Positions 54,256 to 63,841 of a stretch of 64,000 bases of DNA are shown one piece after another. The position numbers and the translations under genes were made by a program. Origin of the DNA: Chlorogloeopsis fritschii PCC 6912 (GTDB taxonomy: Bacteria > Cyanobacteriota > Cyanobacteriia > Cyanobacteriales > Nostocaceae); contig NZ_AJLN01000145.1 of NCBI RefSeq assembly GCF_000317285.1, forward strand, positions 1-64,000. The letters are read 5' to 3'. Each line of letters opens with the position of its first letter. Within the stretch, counting starts at the first letter, position 1. Below the pieces are notes generated by a model. That model worked only from the letters and a program-made list of their open reading frames with translations. It was not told the DNA's origin and searched no databases.

Positions 54256-54344
54256 ACTTATTGTTAACTTTAAGTAAGTTTATCTTAATATTTATTAGCT
54301 GAATTTTAGTAAATATATAAGTATTTACCACAAAAAAGACACAA

Positions 54345-54379
54345 ATCCCCGACTTCTCTAAGAAGTCGGGGATCTTGTT
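54345..54379. terminator. Strong palindrome ATCCCCGACTTCT
   Basis: ATCCCCGACTTCT (54345-54357) pairs perfectly with AGAAGTCGGGGAT (54361-54373) over a CTA loop, then CTTGTTT. It is related to the hairpin at 14329. It may terminate transcripts from both sides, including the giant kinase gene on the minus strand. Confidence 0.75.
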
Positions 54380-54472
54380 TCTCACGAAAGACTTAGATTA
54401 AATAAAAAATTGGTTGATATCGATGTAATATCAATTCATCAAATCATCCTTGATGTGATTTCTCACACAAGC

Positions 54473-57400
54473 TTATTGAGAATATTCTTGCTCGGAAATG
54501 GGAATAGAAATCAAAAATTCTGTCCCTTGCCCCAAAACTGAATTACAAGTCAAGCTGCCACCGTGGTTTTCTACTATAATTTGCCGACTAATAGATAAAC
54601 CTAACCCTGTACCTTTTCCTACTCCTTTAGTAGTAAACAAGTGGTCAAAAATACGGTATTTAACATCTTCTGTCATACCTGTGCCATTATCTTTAATTTC
54701 AATCACTACACTTTGATTATTTGCAGTTAGCTTAGTGTTAACAGTAATAGTATTGGGATTACCTGCTTTAATCTCAGCAAAACTACGACCACTATTTGCT
54801 TGTTCTAAAGCATCAATTGCATTTGCTAAAATATTCATAAATACCTGATTTAATTGTCCCAAATGACATTTTATTGATGGAAGAGTACCGTATTCTTTAA
54901 TAACTTGAATTGCTGGGCGATCGGGATTAGCTTTCAAGCGATGCTGTAAAATCATCAAAGTGCTATCAATGCCTTCGTGGATATTAGCTAATACTTTAGA
55001 AGTATTATCAGCACGGGAAAAAGTACAGAGGGAAGTACTGATGTTGCGAATGCGTTGTGTACCCATTTTCATGCTATCAATCATCTTGGGTAAATCTTCT
55101 ATCAGGTAATCTATATCTATTTCTTCAGCTTTATTCCTGATTTCAGTACCTGGCTCGGAGAATGTTTTTCGGTAAAGTTGTAAATAATTTATTAAATCAG
55201 TAAAACTATCTTTAGCTTGCTCAATACTGCCTGCAAGAAAACCAACTGGGTTATTTATTTCATGTGCTATTCCTGCAACTAAATTCCCAAGAGAAGACAT
55301 TTTCTCACTTTGGATGAGTTGCAGTTGTGTCTCTTGCAAATCTTTGAAAGACTGTTCTAATTGTCTAGATTTGTCTTGCTCCCTTGCGTACAAGCGAGCA
55401 TTCTCTATGGCAATAGCCATTTGAGAGACTAAGACTGTTAATATTTCCACTCTCTCGGAAATAAAAGCTCCTACCGACAACTTATTTTCTAAGTAAACAA
55501 TACCTGTAAACTGTGATTTATAAATAATAGGTAAACACAAGATTGATTTTGGTTGATTTTTCTGAATAAAGGCATCAAAGTTAAAAGGTTCCGTAATTAC
55601 TGCATCATTTAAAATAAGGTTTGCTTGAGTTCTGAAAACGTAATTAATAACAGAGATAGGTAAATCGTGACAGTTTCCCAAAGGAATAGATTGTAAAACT
55701 GTTACCACATCGTCAGTATTACCACCAGAAGCTTCTATATATAGTTCATTATCTCTAAGTAGCAGCAATACTGCTTTTTGTGCAGCAGCATTTTCTAATA
55801 AAATTTTGATTAACTTGCTCAATAAATTGTCTAAAACAATTTCATTAGTAATTGCCTGAGAAAACTTGACAAATGTATTAAAGTCGAGAAAATCACTCAA
55901 ACCACTACTGGTAGTAGTGCTAGCAGCAATGTAAGTTGAATCTAATTTTAAAGTATGATTTTCAGTAGTGTTTGTTTGTTTGACTAGAAAAGGATATTTT
56001 GATTCTAAGTGCTTAACTTTAGCGATCGCTCCCCAGCGAACATAGGCATAATAGGCTTTAGTTATATAAGTTTGACAAATTAATTCTTTACCTAAAGATT
56101 GATAAAATTCTCCTGCTAACTCATAGGCTAAAGCTTCTTCTTGCAGATAACCATTTTCTTTAGATTTAGCGATTGAAGCCTCATAATAGTCCATCGCCTC
56201 AAGTTTTTTACCTAAAACCCTATATAGTTCTGCCTCTACTAAATAAAATTTATTTAAGTGATTCATTGGAGCATGAGTTGCCCAAAGTTCCATTTTTTGT
56301 TGATTAGCTCGTACTTTTTCAAGAATAGATTGTTGCTCAACTTCTTTCGCACCAGGATAAATTGCTAGTTGCACTAAAGAATCATAAAAATAAAATACAG
56401 GCACAACAAACAGCCCTATAACTCCACCTAAAGATTTTTCTGCCATTGCAGCATTTTCTCTAGCTTGACAGTACTTTCCAAACAAGTAAGAGAGCATGAG
56501 CTTATTGACAAATAGGTGGTTAATTGTGTATTGGTCATTAAATTGCTCATGTATTGGTAGCATATTTTGCTCATTATAAGCTTCTCCAACTAAACAGCAG
56601 ACATTTTCTAAATTTCCTTGCAAATTCCTAACTGTTTGCAAATATATTTGGTTCCAAGTTAAAGCTACTTGTTGCTTAATTTTTTTCAGTGATTCACAGT
56701 AAGCGACAAGTTCTTTTTCTAAAGAGCAAAGCTCAATACCGAGCCAAAATGAATGATAGGGATAAATGTAAGCACAATAGCCAGCATATTCTAAATCTCC
56801 AGCTTCTAATCCGCTAGAATACCCTGTCTTAGCTGTTGAGAATGTCTTGCTAATATGCTCTTGCCAATGCATAATATGGGCACTAACAACTGTGAGAATC
56901 TTTGCCTTGACTTCTTCAGCATTAAATCGTGACACCAGATTTAATGCTAATTTGCCAAATTCACAGCCAGAATCAATTTTTCCTTGAACTCCACAAAGAA
57001 TTAACCCATAAAGACTGTAACCATAGGCAGATACAGCCGTATTACCGTACTGTAAGGACAAATTCACCATTTCGCAGGCAATAATTGGCATCATTGCGGG
57101 AGCCGTTTGAAAAGCAGCTGGAAGAACTCCCATTAAAATTCTCATGGCTGCTATCTTTTGATGATCGGTCATTTGAGGTAAGTTAATTAAATTGGCGATC
57201 GCTTTCCCTTGCAAATGAGTCGTGATTTTATCCATCCCTTGCTGAATATCAGACGCTGTTGGCTGATTTGGAAAATTTATTCCTAATAATTGCAAAATTT
57301 GTAGTGCTAGCTGAATAGCTTCAAGTTGTTTGCTCTGAACTATAGAAGCGATAATCTGCACTTCATAAACTTTGACTTTATCTAGTAAAGATTTGGCGTT

Positions 57401-59911
57401 TTGCAGCACCACATCAGCCCATAGTTGCATCTGCTCAAAATTGCCACTAAGATATGCTACTTCTGCTCCTCCTGCATATAAACCTATAGTTAAGTTATAT
57501 TCAGTTTGCCAAGCATCTATACTTAAAATTTCTATTCCTGTTTTTAAGTATTTAAGAGCAGCTTCGTAAGCTGTAGAAGCTTTTGCCTTTCGTCCTGCAA
57601 TTAAATTTAGTCTTGCCAATTCAGTTTTTTCAAATTGCGCAATCAAGTCAACAATACCTATATTTAACTGATTAACAATATCAAAAATATTGGCTTCTAT
57701 TTCCTGCTTTGGTGTATTTTGCAAAAGTAATTGACCGATTTTGAGATGAGTAGCCTGTTTCTGATTTTCTGGAATTAATGAATAGGCTGCTTGTTGCACC
57801 CGATCATGCAAGAATTTATAACCTACTCGTGAAGTGTCAAAATCAAAATCAATCTCTTCTTCTTGGTTAAAAGCTAAGGGAATACGATAAGCATCATTTA
57901 AAGGTAATATTAACCCTGCTTGTAAAGCCGAATATAAATCGGTTGCTGTCACAGCAGGTGATTTTTCATTAATTATCGATAAAACATCTAAACTAAATTT
58001 ATCACCGACACAAGCCGCCAACTTTAACACATCCTGAGTTACTATGGGTAGCTTTTCAATTCTACTAGCAACAAGATCAACCACATTCTTATCAGTAATT
58101 CCAATTGCTTGAATTTCTTCTATACTCCATTGCCACTTAGCACTCTCAAAGCCAAAATTCAAGAGCTTATCTTGATAAAGTGCTTGAAGTAATTGTGTAA
58201 TAAAAAATGGATTTCCACTTGTTTTGTAATAAATTAATTCGGCAAGTTGTAATATTTCATTTTTAAATTTTTTTGAATTATTCTCTTGCAAAAATAAACT
58301 TTCTTTTAACGTTTCAGTCATTAACTGAGTTACATTTTCTAATTTTAAAGGTTGCAACACAATATTATTAACTACTGTGCCAGCCTTTTTAATTTCCTCT
58401 ACTGTTTGGATAAAAGGATGTGTGGGACTAACTTCATTATCCCGATATGCCCCAATGAATAATAGATATTTGCTGCGGGCATCCGTCATTAATTTTTGCA
58501 TTAAATTTAATGTCGCTGAATCTGCCCATTGTAAGTCATCTAAAAATATGACTAAGGGATGTTCTTTTTGAGTAAAGACTTGAATAAATTCTTCAAAAAC
58601 TCGATGAAAACGATTTTGAGATTCTATTGCTCCTAATTGAGCAACCTCTGGTTGTTGACCAATAATTAATTCCACTTCTGGAATAACATCAGTAATGACT
58701 TTCCCATTTGTCCCTAACGCAGTTAATATTTTCTGACGCCATTTTTCTATTTGCTCGTTATTCTCTGTCAGCAAACATCGCATCAGATAAGTAAAAGCTT
58801 GAATTAATGAAGCATAGGGTATATTCCGTTTTAATTGGTCAAATTTACCGCAGATAAAGTAACCTTGTCGGTAAGTAATCGGTTTATTCACTTCATTGAC
58901 TAAAGCTGATTTGCCAATGCCAGAATAACCAGAAACCAGAATCATTTCACTAGTCCCTGATGTAACGCGTTCAAATGCAGCCAACAATTCATCAACTTGT
59001 TTTTCGCGCCCGTATAGTTTTTGTGGTATTAATAACTGACTTAAAACATCTAACCTTCCTGGAACAAAACCAGTAATTTCACCCTTTATTTCTAGCTGAT
59101 TGAGACATAATTCTAAATCTGCCAATAATCCAGCAGCACTTTGATATCTATCTTCCGCATTTTTTGCCATCAGCTTCAAAATAATTTCTGCAATGGAGGT
59201 AGGAATATTTGGATTTACTAATTGTGGATTTGTTGGTTGAACAGCAATGTGACTGTAAACTATCTCTAGAGGATCTTGGCTAAAAAATGGAAGTTTTTTA
59301 GTAAAAATTTCGTATAAAGTTACACCAAGAGAATAAAAATCCGTGCGGTAATCAAGAATACGATTCATTCTCCCTGTTTGTTCGGGAGACATATAAGCAA
59401 GTGTGCCCTCAACGGAGTTGGTGTTAGTAAATTGAGGGTTTTCTTTGTTGAGGCGGGAGGCTATACCAAAATCAGTGAGCTTAACAATACCTGTTTGGGA
59501 GTTAATGATGATGTTACTGGGTTTGATATCTTTATGAATAATCTGATTTTTATGCAAATAATCTAAAGCTTTAGTTAATTGAATAGCAAGATTTAAAGAT
59601 TTAACTAATTCAAGCTTTTCTGTTTCTATTATTTGTGCTAAAGACTGACCTTCAAAGTCTTCCAATAATAACCCGACACGATTATCAAATGTCTCTAGAC
59701 TAATTGCTTTGACTATGTTGAGATGGTCTAAATCTTGCTGAATTTGATACTCATTTTTAAGGCGAGTAAAAGCTTCAAGTGTTGGATATTGATTTTTAAG
59801 AAGCTTAAGGATAAAGCGCTGTTGTGTATTTGGGATTTGTATTTGATAGATAATGGTTTGGATGCCTTCGTAAAGAGTAGAGTTGATTTGGTATCCAGTT
59901 AGATTTGGCAT
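54473..59911 (-). CDS. hstK: Trifunctional Ser/Thr kinase - AAA ATPase - GAF - histidine kinase
   Basis: 1812 residues. An N-terminal Ser/Thr kinase domain (1-270) has K36, the HKDIKPSN loop with D128, and DFG at 147-149. An AAA_16-type ATPase (about 300-600) has Walker A GYSGIGKS (328-335) and Walker B VIFLDDLQWAD. A long helical TPR-like section follows (about 700-1340). A GAF domain is near 1380-1520. The histidine kinase has His1550 in AGIAHEINNP and an ATPase domain with N-box NILANAIDALEQ and G-boxes DNGTGM and GKGTGLGLSI. Nostoc HstK-type proteins have this layout. It is a membrane-free signalling hub; no partner response regulator is adjacent. Confidence 0.92.
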   Translation of the reverse strand: MPNLTGYQINSTLYEGIQTIIYQIQIPNTQQRFILKLLKNQYPTLEAFTRLKNEYQIQQDLDHLNIVKAISLETFDNRVGLLLEDFEGQSLAQIIETEKLELVKSLNLAIQLTKALDYLHKNQIIHKDIKPSNIIINSQTGIVKLTDFGIASRLNKENPQFTNTNSVEGTLAYMSPEQTGRMNRILDYRTDFYSLGVTLYEIFTKKLPFFSQDPLEIVYSHIAVQPTNPQLVNPNIPTSIAEIILKLMAKNAEDRYQSAAGLLADLELCLNQLEIKGEITGFVPGRLDVLSQLLIPQKLYGREKQVDELLAAFERVTSGTSEMILVSGYSGIGKSALVNEVNKPITYRQGYFICGKFDQLKRNIPYASLIQAFTYLMRCLLTENNEQIEKWRQKILTALGTNGKVITDVIPEVELIIGQQPEVAQLGAIESQNRFHRVFEEFIQVFTQKEHPLVIFLDDLQWADSATLNLMQKLMTDARSKYLLFIGAYRDNEVSPTHPFIQTVEEIKKAGTVVNNIVLQPLKLENVTQLMTETLKESLFLQENNSKKFKNEILQLAELIYYKTSGNPFFITQLLQALYQDKLLNFGFESAKWQWSIEEIQAIGITDKNVVDLVASRIEKLPIVTQDVLKLAACVGDKFSLDVLSIINEKSPAVTATDLYSALQAGLILPLNDAYRIPLAFNQEEEIDFDFDTSRVGYKFLHDRVQQAAYSLIPENQKQATHLKIGQLLLQNTPKQEIEANIFDIVNQLNIGIVDLIAQFEKTELARLNLIAGRKAKASTAYEAALKYLKTGIEILSIDAWQTEYNLTIGLYAGGAEVAYLSGNFEQMQLWADVVLQNAKSLLDKVKVYEVQIIASIVQSKQLEAIQLALQILQLLGINFPNQPTASDIQQGMDKITTHLQGKAIANLINLPQMTDHQKIAAMRILMGVLPAAFQTAPAMMPIIACEMVNLSLQYGNTAVSAYGYSLYGLILCGVQGKIDSGCEFGKLALNLVSRFNAEEVKAKILTVVSAHIMHWQEHISKTFSTAKTGYSSGLEAGDLEYAGYCAYIYPYHSFWLGIELCSLEKELVAYCESLKKIKQQVALTWNQIYLQTVRNLQGNLENVCCLVGEAYNEQNMLPIHEQFNDQYTINHLFVNKLMLSYLFGKYCQARENAAMAEKSLGGVIGLFVVPVFYFYDSLVQLAIYPGAKEVEQQSILEKVRANQQKMELWATHAPMNHLNKFYLVEAELYRVLGKKLEAMDYYEASIAKSKENGYLQEEALAYELAGEFYQSLGKELICQTYITKAYYAYVRWGAIAKVKHLESKYPFLVKQTNTTENHTLKLDSTYIAASTTTSSGLSDFLDFNTFVKFSQAITNEIVLDNLLSKLIKILLENAAAQKAVLLLLRDNELYIEASGGNTDDVVTVLQSIPLGNCHDLPISVINYVFRTQANLILNDAVITEPFNFDAFIQKNQPKSILCLPIIYKSQFTGIVYLENKLSVGAFISERVEILTVLVSQMAIAIENARLYAREQDKSRQLEQSFKDLQETQLQLIQSEKMSSLGNLVAGIAHEINNPVGFLAGSIEQAKDSFTDLINYLQLYRKTFSEPGTEIRNKAEEIDIDYLIEDLPKMIDSMKMGTQRIRNISTSLCTFSRADNTSKVLANIHEGIDSTLMILQHRLKANPDRPAIQVIKEYGTLPSIKCHLGQLNQVFMNILANAIDALEQANSGRSFAEIKAGNPNTITVNTKLTANNQSVVIEIKDNGTGMTEDVKYRIFDHLFTTKGVGKGTGLGLSISRQIIVENHGGSLTCNSVLGQGTEFLISIPISEQEYSQ

Positions 59912-60116
59912 TGTTGTTAACTATAAATTTACAAAAATTAGACTAATTCCTTTTCTTGTCGTGAAAAGGCTCTCATATGATTATTCCCAAGGGTTAAAAG
60001 ATTATTATCATTAAGTAGTTGCATACCGAGTGGTTGTAAGCAAAACCAGGTACTGCCTTGGTAAAGGCACTCAGGTATGTAAACTTTATGTCATTGTCAC
60101 TTTCTAATCACATTTG

Positions 60117-60141
60117 CTCTCAACACTAAGAGTGTTGAGAG
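60117..60141. other. Hairpin upstream of pstS
   Basis: CTCTCAACACT (60117-60127) pairs perfectly with AGTGTTGAGAG (60131-60141) over an AAG loop. It lies in the 456-bp gap between divergent hstK and pstS. No T-tract follows, so its role is open. No gene is seen in the gap. Confidence 0.5.
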
Positions 60142-60367
60142 TAATCAGTAAAAATACCCCAGGTATGAACGCCATTTTTGAAGAATTTATCCGGGCGATC
60201 GCCTAACAACGGCGCTGGATGAACGGTGCCAGCATTCTTATTGTGCTGGTTTGACAGCCTCACTCTCAAGCTGCCTTGTGCAAAAAGGTGCAATTGTAGT
60301 TTTGTTAACGATAAATATCAAACTTTAAGCGATAGCAAACTTAATTAATTTTGAGGCAAGCATAACA

Positions 60368-61468
60368 ATGTACTTGAACTTCTTTGGCTTTCATGTCAAT
60401 CATTGGACAGCTTCTGTTGCTTTCACTGCCCTAGCAACTGGGTTAGTCTCTTGCCAACCTCAAAGCCCAACTGCAACTGCTCCTGGGACACCTGGCGCTC
60501 CCGGTGAAACAATATCCATTAGCGGTGCAGGTGCCTCATTCCCGGCTCCTTTGTATCAGCGCTGGTTTGCTGAATACAATAAGCAAAATCCCAATATCCA
60601 AATTAGTTATCAGTCAGTTGGAAGTGGTGCTGGGGTGAATCAGTTTTTGGCACAGACTGTGGATTTTGGAGCTACTGACGCACCACTCACCCAACAAGAA
60701 CGTGAGAAGTTTCCCGCACAACGGGGACGCCCAATTCAATTGCCAATGACTGGTGGAGCACTTGTCTTTGCCTACAACCTCCCTGGGGTAGATAATCTAC
60801 GACTATCTCGACAAGCATACTGTGGGATTGTTCAAGGCGATATCAAAACTTGGAATGACCCTCAAATAGCACAGCAAAATCCTGGTGTCAACTTACCCAA
60901 TACTCCAATTTCTTTCATCCATCGTTCTGATGGCAGCGGAACAACTTTTGTGTTTACCAATCACCTCCAAGCTGCCTGTCCTCAGTGGCAAGCAGGTGCT
61001 GCTAAATCTGTGTCATGGCCGACAGGTCTTGGTGCTAAAGGAAATGAAGGTGTTACCGCTCAAGTTCAACAAACTCAAGGGTCAATTGGTTATGTAGAAT
61101 TCGCCTATGCTAGGGAAAACAAAATGCAAATGGCTGCAATCCAAAACCAAGCAGGTAATTATATTACGCCCGAACCAGGTTCAGCTGCTACTGCAATTGA
61201 AGGCGCTCAGATTCCTGAAGATTTTGCACTCCTAGTCCCAGATCCAAAGGGAGAGCAAGCTTATCCAATTGTTGGTTTAACTTGGTTGCTGTTATACGAG
61301 CAGTATGATAATCCTGCTAAAGCAGAAGCACTGAAAAACGCAATCCAGTGGGCTTTGACTCAAGGCGATAAGTATGCTGAAGAATTGGGCTATTTGCCTT
61401 TGCCTGATGACGTTTCACAAAGAGTAATTGCAGCTTTAGACACAATTAAAGTGGCTCAAGGGCAATAA
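60368..61468 (+). CDS. pstS: Phosphate ABC transporter substrate-binding protein PstS
   Basis: 366 residues. A lipoprotein signal ends in LVSC (Cys29). The binding protein core is SISGAGASFPAPLYQRWFAEYNKQ, VGSGAGVNQFLAQTVDFGATDAPLT and HRSDGSGTTFVFTNHL (phosphate-loop residues), then GNEGVTAQVQQTQGSIGYVEFAYA. It captures phosphate in the periplasm for PstCAB. No pstC, pstA or pstB follows; instead a di-haem cytochrome gene lies ~200 bp downstream, so this looks like a stand-alone copy. No clear Pho box was found directly upstream by eye. Confidence 0.95.
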   Translation: MYLNFFGFHVNHWTASVAFTALATGLVSCQPQSPTATAPGTPGAPGETISISGAGASFPAPLYQRWFAEYNKQNPNIQISYQSVGSGAGVNQFLAQTVDFGATDAPLTQQEREKFPAQRGRPIQLPMTGGALVFAYNLPGVDNLRLSRQAYCGIVQGDIKTWNDPQIAQQNPGVNLPNTPISFIHRSDGSGTTFVFTNHLQAACPQWQAGAAKSVSWPTGLGAKGNEGVTAQVQQTQGSIGYVEFAYARENKMQMAAIQNQAGNYITPEPGSAATAIEGAQIPEDFALLVPDPKGEQAYPIVGLTWLLLYEQYDNPAKAEALKNAIQWALTQGDKYAEELGYLPLPDDVSQRVIAALDTIKVAQGQ

Positions 61469-61480
61469 GTATAGAAGTTA

Positions 61481-61507
61481 TCGTTACCAGGTTGAACCTG
61501 GTAACGA
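61481..61507. repeat. Palindrome TCGTTACCAGGTT type, copy 2
   Basis: TCGTTACCAGGTT (61481-61493) pairs perfectly with AACCTGGTAACGA (61495-61507) around a single G. It lies 12 bp after pstS and matches the palindrome at 50064. It may be used as a terminator. Confidence 0.75.
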
Positions 61508-61666
61508 GGGTTTGTGGGCTTGCTTCTAGGTTGATGGAACTGATGCAAGATGTGAATCTATCCAACAGTGGCTCAAAATTTCACAAATGAGAATGGAATA
61601 TCAACACAACAAATAATAGCAAGGATTCGCTGTAGCAATTGATCTTCAAAACACAGTGAAAAAGCC

Positions 61667-63661
61667 ATGCGATTACGCGGCATAATTGTCTTAATCTCTT
61701 TACTTCTGTTTGTTGGCTTTTTGGGTTTTCAATTAGAGCTAAGTTTGCCCGGAAAATCCCCTTCAGTCAACAATACTTATACTCCACTGACAAAATCTGC
61801 ACCCAGAGGAGTTGGCTCCTATGACGTGCTGGGTTATGTAGTTAGTAAAGAAGAAGCGAATAAGTTTCTACAAACAGAAAAAGGACGTGAAGCTCTTTCT
61901 TCAGAGAATGGTGCAGTTGAAATTACTGAAGAGTTAATCGACCTTGGACGTGATGCTTTTTATCAAGAAACCTTTGGCAATGAATATCTGTTTACTGATA
62001 TAGTTGGCATTCTGGATGGCCCTATCAATTTAGGTAGCATCACCAAAGCAATATTAGCTCTCAAGGGCAAACAAACCACTAACCTTCAGATTCCCTTAGA
62101 ACAAGATATCACTGTAGGCGATCGCACTTTTCCAGCAGGTACGTTACTCAATACTGGTTTAGATGTAGCTAAGGGTTCCTTGTTTCCTTTAGGAATTACC
62201 CTAAAAATCGACCATGTTCAACCGCGAGTCGGTATTACCTGTGCTTTATGCCATGCCACAGTCAATCAAGAAACTGGACGTATACTAGAAGGCGCGATTA
62301 ATACAGACGTTAATTTGGGGCCATTGATTGCAATGGCTAGTAATTCAGCTGCTCTGTTCCGGCAGACAGATGTCAATCCAACAAAAATACCACCTGGACA
62401 GCATACCTACATCAACAAGAACGGAGAAACAGCACTTCTTCCAGACTCAAAAATCATGGAAGACGAAGTAGATAAAGCGATTCTATCCTGGCCCCCTGGT
62501 AACTTTGTTTCTAATGGCGATCTAAAAAATAACTCGGCTCAGATCCCATCTTCTTATACCCACGATTCTTGGCCTTATGCTTGGAGTGGTGTTGCTTCCA
62601 TTGGTTGGTTCCACGGACTAACCACATTAAATAATGCCGTATTTGGGTTAAATGCAGATCCAACAACAACAGCGGATGCCAGCGAAATGGTATTAGGCAT
62701 TGATAAAGAAATCTATCTGGGGACAATGCTGCAAAACGCTTCCAAATCTGAATTTCGTCTTCCAGAAGGAACACAACCCTGCAAATTTTTAGACAAGGTA
62801 GATCCTACACCTGGGGAACCTGGAATCAACAGTACTATTCGGATGCCAGAATATCCCAAAGGTTCGCTGTTCATGCAAAATGGATTAATGGCAGTAACTC
62901 CTGGTTTACCTGTGGCTGCTCAACTCAATGGTATGTCGGCTTGGCAAAATACCTTAGCACCACCGCCTCACGAAGCTGCCGATTTTGCAACTCTCCAGCG
63001 CGGAGCAAAGATTTTTACACAGGCTAATTGTAATGATTGCCATAGTGGTAGGTACTTTACCAACCATAAAGTAATTTCTGTGCAAGAGGTAAAAACTCAA
63101 GGCAACCGAGCACCAGCATCGCAGTCCTTTGCTGAAGTGTTTGCGCCACCAGACACTTATCCAAGTAACGTGCCTGTACCATTGCCATCTAATCCACCTG
63201 TACTATCAATACCCACAGATATCACACCCCAGGAAGATATTGAGCTAGCCTATGCTATTAGCGATCCTGCTGGTGGCTATAAAGTACCAAACTTGATTGG
63301 GCTTTACCTGAGTGCGCCTTATCTTCATGATGGTGGTGTTGCAGCTAGCTCAGATGCCTTCAAGCAAGATGAAAACGGACACTTTGTCGTTGCTAACCCT
63401 GAACAATTAGGCATGGCAGGAACTTTGATGCGTGGGATTTCACCAGATGCCGAATCTAGCTTGCGATCGCTAGTTGATCGTAACCTGCGTGAGCCTATGG
63501 TTGCAGCTAACAAAGCAAATTCCAACTTACAGCGATCAAATATAACCGGTCAAGGACACCCCTACTGGGTTGATCAACAAGCAGGTTTTACTACACAACA
63601 GCAAACCGACTTGATCAAATTCCTGCTCTCAATTGACGATGATCCAGCCGTGCTACCTTAA
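61667..63661 (+). CDS. Di-haem c-type cytochrome, peroxidase-like
   Basis: 664 residues. An N-terminal signal anchor (IIVLISLLLFVGFLGF) precedes the exported part. Two c-haem motifs are CALCH (192-196) and CNDCH (455-459). The late segment YKVPNLIGLYLSAPYLHDGGVA resembles the closing region of di-haem cytochrome c peroxidases and RoxA-like enzymes. It is longer than typical bacterial CcpA (~330), so it may be an oxygenase-type or peroxidase-related protein in the periplasm. The reaction is unknown. It follows pstS by ~200 bp on the same strand with its own ATG. Confidence 0.85.
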   Translation: MRLRGIIVLISLLLFVGFLGFQLELSLPGKSPSVNNTYTPLTKSAPRGVGSYDVLGYVVSKEEANKFLQTEKGREALSSENGAVEITEELIDLGRDAFYQETFGNEYLFTDIVGILDGPINLGSITKAILALKGKQTTNLQIPLEQDITVGDRTFPAGTLLNTGLDVAKGSLFPLGITLKIDHVQPRVGITCALCHATVNQETGRILEGAINTDVNLGPLIAMASNSAALFRQTDVNPTKIPPGQHTYINKNGETALLPDSKIMEDEVDKAILSWPPGNFVSNGDLKNNSAQIPSSYTHDSWPYAWSGVASIGWFHGLTTLNNAVFGLNADPTTTADASEMVLGIDKEIYLGTMLQNASKSEFRLPEGTQPCKFLDKVDPTPGEPGINSTIRMPEYPKGSLFMQNGLMAVTPGLPVAAQLNGMSAWQNTLAPPPHEAADFATLQRGAKIFTQANCNDCHSGRYFTNHKVISVQEVKTQGNRAPASQSFAEVFAPPDTYPSNVPVPLPSNPPVLSIPTDITPQEDIELAYAISDPAGGYKVPNLIGLYLSAPYLHDGGVAASSDAFKQDENGHFVVANPEQLGMAGTLMRGISPDAESSLRSLVDRNLREPMVAANKANSNLQRSNITGQGHPYWVDQQAGFTTQQQTDLIKFLLSIDDDPAVLP

Positions 63662-63685
63662 ACATCGCCCCCGCTCAAAATAATC

Positions 63686-63726
63686 AATCCCCCTGCTCTC
63701 CTCAAAACAGAAAGCACAGGGGGATT
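63686..63726 (+). terminator. Hairpin after the cytochrome gene
   Basis: AATCCCCCTG (63686-63695) pairs with CAGGGGGATT (63717-63726) over a 21-nt loop. There is no strong T-tract. Confidence 0.6.
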
Positions 63727-63841
63727 ATTGTCGCAGGGAACAGGGAACAAGTTAGCGATCGCCCTGTTTAATTTCCCCACACCATCACCCCTCAGCAACG
63801 ATAAAATCACTCTTGGTGACACTTATCCTGCCTGAGTAACG

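Noticed and set aside
60300-60367. Pho box in front of pstS
   Set aside because: Words such as AAACTTTAA and AAACTTAAT occur, but not with an 11-bp period or good match to the consensus.
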